Source: Prevotella sp. CAG:755 (GTDB lineage Bacteria > Bacteroidota > Bacteroidia > Bacteroidales > Bacteroidaceae). From it: DNA of 9,435 nt. Of the stretch, positions 5,751 through 9,435 are shown piece after piece (within the stretch, counting starts at the first letter, position 1; each line of letters starts with the position of its first letter). A program made the translations under genes and the position numbers. The notes beneath the pieces are model-generated. The model was not told the DNA's origin and ran no database searches. It saw only the letters and a list, made by a program, of their open reading frames with translations. Location of the stretch: the NCBI GenBank assembly GCA_000431275.1, contig HF989222.1:13200-22634 (forward strand), in the 5' to 3' direction.

Positions 5751-6797
5751 TTATTGGCAGTAATTCTTTATGTCTTGTTCGAAATGCTCAGCAACGCGTG
5801 AGGCCCTGAAATGCGAGTCGGCGTATGTCCGGTTGTAAGTGCCTACTTCTCTGCAAATTTGAGGTTGGGCGATATAGGGTTTTATGGCTTGTGCGAAGTC
5901 TTCTGGGGAAAGGCTGTCGACAAGTTGTCCCATTTTCCCATTTACGAAGAAGTCAATAATTCCACCGACGGGGCGTGTGATGACAGGTAACCCAAATCCC
6001 ATGGCTTCTAAAACGGACGTGGCCAACCCCTCTTCATAGGATGGAAGAATATAGATATCTGATTGTTGGTAGCTTTTAATCAGATCTTTTCCCGCGACGC
6101 GTCCTGTGAAAGTGACGTCGGAGATACTTCTCTCTTTTACATATCTTTGGGCGGCTCCGAGTTCCGCACCGTCTCCACACACCAGAAGTTTCAAGTCTTT
6201 GAATTCTTGTTTCAATAGATGGAACGCATCAATAGCAATGTATATCCCTTTTGTCTTAATGATACGTGAGAGGAAAAGGATGTGTTGAACATGTGTTTCT
6301 GTCTTCGGAGTAGGTTGATCGAGAAAACTGTCGTCTACTTTTGTCGTTGTTTGCAGAATGGGGCACTGTATGCCCATACGTGTGAGCGATGTCTTAAATG
6401 CAGAGGATAGAACGTAGATAAAAGCACTTTTCCCATAGATACGGTTGAATAGGAAATTCCGTTTTTCTAACTTAGCGGACAGAGAAACGTCCCATCCGTG
6501 TATGAATGTGACTACTTTTTTCTTGAATAGTAAGGCTATAAGTATATAGATTCCATCCCTGAACAATTGGTATTTCCGGAGGGAGGGATTGACGACTACG
6601 ACATCTATCTTTTTGAATACGATTTTGAAGGTATAGGATATAATGTCCGGAAGAAGCGTGAGTGGTGCTGGTATTTTTTTTCGCTTCCCATAAGTGGAAT
6701 AGCTTATTCCAACCGTCCAATAGGGGGCAAGTCCCGCATAATGGCTGGCCACGCCACCTAATAAGGAAAGGTCGGGAGTGATAATGAGTAGATGCAT
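5751..6797 (-). CDS. Glycosyltransferase family 4 (GT4) protein
   Basis: A 348-residue GT-B fold transferase. The N-terminal acceptor domain begins MHLLIITPDLSLLGGVASHY, with the typical GG loop near 14-15. The C-terminal donor domain carries ILFLSRIIKTKGI (173-185), LVCGDGAE (205-212), the EX7E pair E256 and E264 within PSYEEGLATSVLEAMGFGLP, and PVGGI (276-280). GT4 enzymes are retaining and use nucleotide-sugar donors; this one probably adds one sugar of the repeat unit at the cytoplasmic membrane face. I chose ATG at 6797 because it starts the conserved strand and lies one base after the stop of the upstream gene (TGATATG). A longer frame to a TTG at 6824 would overlap that gene by 26 bases and adds no conserved sequence. 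The base composition is intermediate between the AT-rich gene before it and the GC-rich genes after it. The sugar is unknown. Confidence 0.9.
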   Translation of the reverse strand: MHLLIITPDLSLLGGVASHYAGLAPYWTVGISYSTYGKRKKIPAPLTLLPDIISYTFKIVFKKIDVVVVNPSLRKYQLFRDGIYILIALLFKKKVVTFIHGWDVSLSAKLEKRNFLFNRIYGKSAFIYVLSSAFKTSLTRMGIQCPILQTTTKVDDSFLDQPTPKTETHVQHILFLSRIIKTKGIYIAIDAFHLLKQEFKDLKLLVCGDGAELGAAQRYVKERSISDVTFTGRVAGKDLIKSYQQSDIYILPSYEEGLATSVLEAMGFGLPVITRPVGGIIDFFVNGKMGQLVDSLSPEDFAQAIKPYIAQPQICREVGTYNRTYADSHFRASRVAEHFEQDIKNYCQ

Positions 6798-6798
6798 A

Positions 6799-8181
6799 TC
6801 ATGCAAGTCGTAAGTTGTAAACAAGGATAAAAGCTAAGAATAAAAGAGGGCATAAACCTACAATGAATTTTGTTTTTAGTTTTCCAACCTGTTTAAGTCG
6901 TAAAAAACCAAATAAAGAGAGAAGCAATACAAAAGGTATCTGTGGCCATTGGTAACGATCATGTAAAGAATAAAATGTAGTGATTAGCATAATAGAGTGA
7001 AGGGCTATAAAGATAAGTAGTGGATAGAAATAGGTGATTTTATGTTTTACAATATAGATTATACCATAGATATAGTATATTGAAAGTAACATTTTTACCA
7101 TTGTCCCGAAACTATAAGTTGTAATGTAGTTTACTTTGATAGGGTCGGAGATAAAGCTTGGAAAAGGCCCAATAATGGTTGCTAGTATGTTTGTTGAATA
7201 TACTACGATGCTACTTCTTTGAGAGATTAAATTTTCAGCTTGTTGTCCAATAGTTGAGGAATCAACATCTCCTCGAATTCCACCGATGAAATCAACAGCA
7301 TAAGAGAAAAAAACAAAAGATAGGAATGCAAAAAAAAGAAGCCATCGATTGACATTTTTAGCAAAAGACTTGTTGGTAAGGCATAGGGTAAAAAAGAATG
7401 TAATCATTAGTATGAAAAAAATTGCAGTACGGAAAAATAATAGTGTAATGGTAAATAGGAAGAAAAGGATAATGGATTTGAGATTGGGATGCTCCATATA
7501 TTGATATAAATGGTAAATAGATAGAATGACGAAGCATACCATGTAATTCTCTTTAAGACCGACGCTGGATGTATAAATAGAAAAGGGTAGGGTTGCCCAT
7601 ATGAAACAGATTGCACGTGCATTTGTATCTGTTGTGAATCTTCTTGCTATTTTATGAATGAAGATTGTACCGATAATTACAAATACAGCATTTAGGATGG
7701 CAACGAAGGTAATTCCGAATTCTGCACCAAATGTTTTGTATGATATGGCTACTATTGTCGGAAAACCCCAATCATCCATTCCTTGCGTGTAGTGGGAAAG
7801 TAATTTTGAAAGAGAAAGGTCTAAATAATTGGGAGAAGAGAATAATACCCCTAAATTATTGTAAAATGAAGCGTCTAATGGATTATAACCAAGTGGATTG
7901 CCATAGAATGTTTGATTGAATATTCGAAATATAGCTATCCATACGATCTGGAATATGAAAAGAGAAGTGAAAAATACAGATCTCTTTAATGATTTGTAGA
8001 AAAGAATATACGCGAAGATGCATATATTCAATATAAAAATCGTTTGAAATATAAAAAGTGTCTTATCAGGGAACAAAGGACGTGCTATACTTCCTAAAAT
8101 AATAGTAGAAAGAGTATAAATAACCAACCATAACCTGAAATTGAGAATTTGAGGCATCTTGATTTTATTGAAGTTTTGCAT
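6799..8181 (-). CDS. Polytopic membrane protein, candidate Wzy-type polymerase or GT-C transferase
   Basis: A 460-residue integral membrane protein with about 11 to 13 hydrophobic segments, starting with helices near 14-31, 41-62 and 70-88. Two larger hydrophilic loops lie at about 89-150 and 299-355. Family-like features are an acidic loop motif YNPLDASFYNNLG (99-111), GFPTIVAISYKTFG (139-152), LPFSIYTSSVGLKEN (198-211) with K210 and E211, IIGPFPSF (336-343), and SLHDRYQWPQIP (405-416) near the end. The first three recall GT-C glycosyltransferases; the GPFP and DRY-P pattern is common in membrane proteins annotated as O-antigen or capsule polymerases. Polymerization of the lipid-linked repeat unit in the inner membrane is the likeliest job, since no other polymerase is visible in the window. 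The gene is much more AT-rich than the rest (13 G+C of 60 bases at 7021-7080), a sign of horizontal origin. ATG at 8181 is used; M9 is an alternative. Confidence 0.75.
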   Translation of the reverse strand: MQNFNKIKMPQILNFRLWLVIYTLSTIILGSIARPLFPDKTLFIFQTIFILNICIFAYILFYKSLKRSVFFTSLFIFQIVWIAIFRIFNQTFYGNPLGYNPLDASFYNNLGVLFSSPNYLDLSLSKLLSHYTQGMDDWGFPTIVAISYKTFGAEFGITFVAILNAVFVIIGTIFIHKIARRFTTDTNARAICFIWATLPFSIYTSSVGLKENYMVCFVILSIYHLYQYMEHPNLKSIILFFLFTITLLFFRTAIFFILMITFFFTLCLTNKSFAKNVNRWLLFFAFLSFVFFSYAVDFIGGIRGDVDSSTIGQQAENLISQRSSIVVYSTNILATIIGPFPSFISDPIKVNYITTYSFGTMVKMLLSIYYIYGIIYIVKHKITYFYPLLIFIALHSIMLITTFYSLHDRYQWPQIPFVLLLSLFGFLRLKQVGKLKTKFIVGLCPLLFLAFILVYNLRLA

Positions 8182-8199
8182 GTTTGTGGTGTTGGCCTT

Positions 8200-8937
8200 T
8201 TATCTTCTTTTGAGTTTGATAATAATCATCGTAAGTTTGTTCCCAATGAGCCGGGCTATTTTCTTCTTCATGCGTCGGTAGGGCGATTGCCAGGTGGCGG
8301 CGTAATGGTGTATGCTGCGGGTGTTGGGGGTTATCACGAGGCGGCGTCCCGTCATCTCAATGGGATTAAAGTATTCTTTGGGGTAGATCCATACGCCAGC
8401 GACGCTTTGGATGTCTTTTTTTGGGGAAATCCCGTGTTTGGATAACAGTTCCGTGGTATGTTGTACGACTGTCTTCTGGTTTAGTGTCCCGTTGGCATTC
8501 TTGAAATGGAGTGTGGCATAGAGATCAAGCATTTCCTTATAAAGGCCGAGACCTGGGCTTACCCCAAGGCCGAGGCCTGGGTTAACGGCGATCGTCGTTG
8601 CTCCAGAAGCGTCCTGCTCACAACCCATGAATGGACCGCGTTCGATAATATCATCCAATGGGCGGATGACTTCCACGTCAGTATCAAAGTACAATCCGCC
8701 TTGGTCGTAAAGAATTTTGAAGCGTGCATAGTCCGATACAAAAGCGTATTTCTTCGCTTCGTATGCTTCCTGAATATATGGGATGGCGTTGATGTCGAAA
8801 TTGCTTTCATTCCACTCTTTTATCTTATAGCCAGGGAGGAATCTTTTCCACGATTCGATACATTTTTTTGCAGATTGTGGTAATGGCTTACCGCCGAACC
8901 AGCAATAGTGGATGACTTTGGGGATGTCGTGTGTCAT
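8200..8937 (-). CDS. GT32-type glycosyltransferase (Gly_transf_sug / OCH1-like)
   Basis: A 245-residue GT-A fold sugar transferase. It opens with IPKVIHYCWFGGKPLP (5-20), the characteristic first strand of the bacterial GT32 group. SDYARFKILYDQGGLYFDTDVE (68-89) then gives the metal- and nucleotide-sugar-binding DXD at D85-T86-D87. Next come FMGCEQ (about residues 103-108), NPGLGLG, and a C-terminal SIHHYAATW motif that ends the fold. A basic tail follows. It should transfer a hexose or similar sugar from a nucleotide donor to a lipid-linked intermediate in the cytosol. The ATG at 8937 overlaps the stop of the pyruvyl transferase gene by ATGA, implying translational coupling; 18 bases separate it from the membrane-protein gene downstream. 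The donor and the linkage are not predictable. An internal near-repeat at 8541-8581 encodes PGLGL twice. Confidence 0.9.
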   Translation of the reverse strand: MTHDIPKVIHYCWFGGKPLPQSAKKCIESWKRFLPGYKIKEWNESNFDINAIPYIQEAYEAKKYAFVSDYARFKILYDQGGLYFDTDVEVIRPLDDIIERGPFMGCEQDASGATTIAVNPGLGLGVSPGLGLYKEMLDLYATLHFKNANGTLNQKTVVQHTTELLSKHGISPKKDIQSVAGVWIYPKEYFNPIEMTGRRLVITPNTRSIHHYAATWQSPYRRMKKKIARLIGNKLTMIIIKLKRR

Positions 8938-9435
8938 GGGGTTAGGATTCGTGCTAAATTTTGTTTGGCTTCATGTTCCTCTTGTTTTTTTGTCTTGTTG
9001 AAAGTGTCAAAATCGACACTTTCGAAAAGTCGTTGTAGACTTCCATCGTAAATGCGGTGCAGAAGTTTATATTTCCCAAGAAGATCGTAGATGCGATGGT
9101 TCATTCGTTCAATGTTCTTATTGACCGGTAAGACCATAAAAGGTGTGTTGAAATGCAGACAAAATATCGTGCCGTGGAATGAGTTGGTAATCACGTAGGC
9201 TGCGTCGTTTACCATGCCTAACCATTCAGCTATGGTCGGGTACTCCTTGGGGAGATCGTCGTGTTGGCCTTGGCTGGCAACATATCGTACAGCAAGGCCT
9301 TGCTTTTCGGCAAAGTCGAAAATGTCTTTTGCCTTGACTGCGGTTTCGTTGCCGAGCAAGTATAGGAAAATGTAGGGATTGGCGGCCTTTGGGGAGGAAC
9401 TTAGTTGCCGATAGTGTCCGGCGGAAAGCAAGAGC
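8934..9435 (-). CDS. Polysaccharide pyruvyl transferase family protein, C-terminal part
   Basis: The frame stays open to the window edge, so the 5' end of the gene lies outside; about 167 residues are visible. A TTG at 9431 is an internal leucine codon, not a start. The family hallmark is VITNSFHGTIFCLHFNTPF: the N-SFHG core sits after a helix typical of PF04230 and is followed by VLPVNKNIERMNHRIYDLL, again the usual family layout. Members transfer pyruvate from phosphoenolpyruvate to form ketal groups on sugars, adding negative charge to capsules and exopolysaccharides; some family members have other or unknown roles. It is the first visible gene of the minus-strand glycan locus and is coupled to the GT32 gene by an ATGA overlap. 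Confidence 0.88.
   Translation of the reverse strand, partial: LLLSAGHYRQLSSSPKAANPYIFLYLLGNETAVKAKDIFDFAEKQGLAVRYVASQGQHDDLPKEYPTIAEWLGMVNDAAYVITNSFHGTIFCLHFNTPFMVLPVNKNIERMNHRIYDLLGKYKLLHRIYDGSLQRLFESVDFDTFNKTKKQEEHEAKQNLARILTP

Noticed and set aside
6798..6824. 27-base N-terminal extension of the GT4 gene from a TTG
   Set aside because: It would overlap the upstream stop, begins with a rare start codon, and precedes the conserved MHLLIITPDL start, which sits one base after the upstream stop.

Overview
The window looks like chromosomal DNA of a fairly GC-rich member of the Bacteroidales (Bacteroidota). The signs are Bacteroidota-type promoters (-7 box TAnnTTTG, in one case with a TTTG box about 20 bases upstream), A-rich leaders without strong Shine-Dalgarno sequences, and protein families typical of the group: a PorW/SprE-like C-terminus, a cytidylate kinase-like protein paired with a MATE transporter, and a WecG-type transferase paired with an NTP_transf_5 protein. 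The genus cannot be resolved from the sequence alone.

Layout. (1) 1-527, + strand: the end of a large protein whose last domain resembles the C-terminus of Bacteroidota TPR proteins of the PorW/SprE type. It is followed by a perfect 16-bp hairpin (573-610) that can terminate transcription from both sides. (2) 809-3321, - strand: a tight three-gene operon encoding a MATE efflux transporter, a cytidylate kinase-like protein (3-base gap) and a YfcE/MJ0936-type metallophosphoesterase (ATGA overlap). Its candidate promoter lies near 3342-3349. (3) 3477-3564, + strand: a complete tRNA-Ser(GGA) with its own promoter, divergent from the MATE operon, and a T-run after it. (4) 3781-9435, - strand: the distal part of a surface-polysaccharide locus. 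In transcription order it holds a polysaccharide pyruvyl transferase (cut by the window edge), a GT32 sugar transferase, a polytopic membrane protein (candidate Wzy polymerase or GT-C transferase), a GT4 transferase, then a WecG/TagA/CpsF transferase and an NTP_transf_5-type nucleotidyltransferase. The last two have their own well-formed promoter at 5662-5693. The locus ends in two tandem hairpins (3691-3773) that face the tRNA gene.

How the genes may work together. The 3781-9435 genes look like parts of a lipid-linked glycan pathway (capsule or O-antigen): sugar transfer (GT32, GT4, WecG-type), pyruvyl decoration and a membrane polymerization or transfer step. Base composition splits this locus. 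The GC-rich WecG/nucleotidyltransferase pair looks like conserved core, while the genes upstream of it, above all the very AT-rich membrane protein, look like an exchangeable, horizontally acquired cassette. I found no CRISPR array, insertion sequence, phage gene or clearly new defence system. The window is best read as housekeeping genes next to the distal part of a variable glycan locus, and the findings concern promoter architecture, compositional breaks and a few poorly characterized families.
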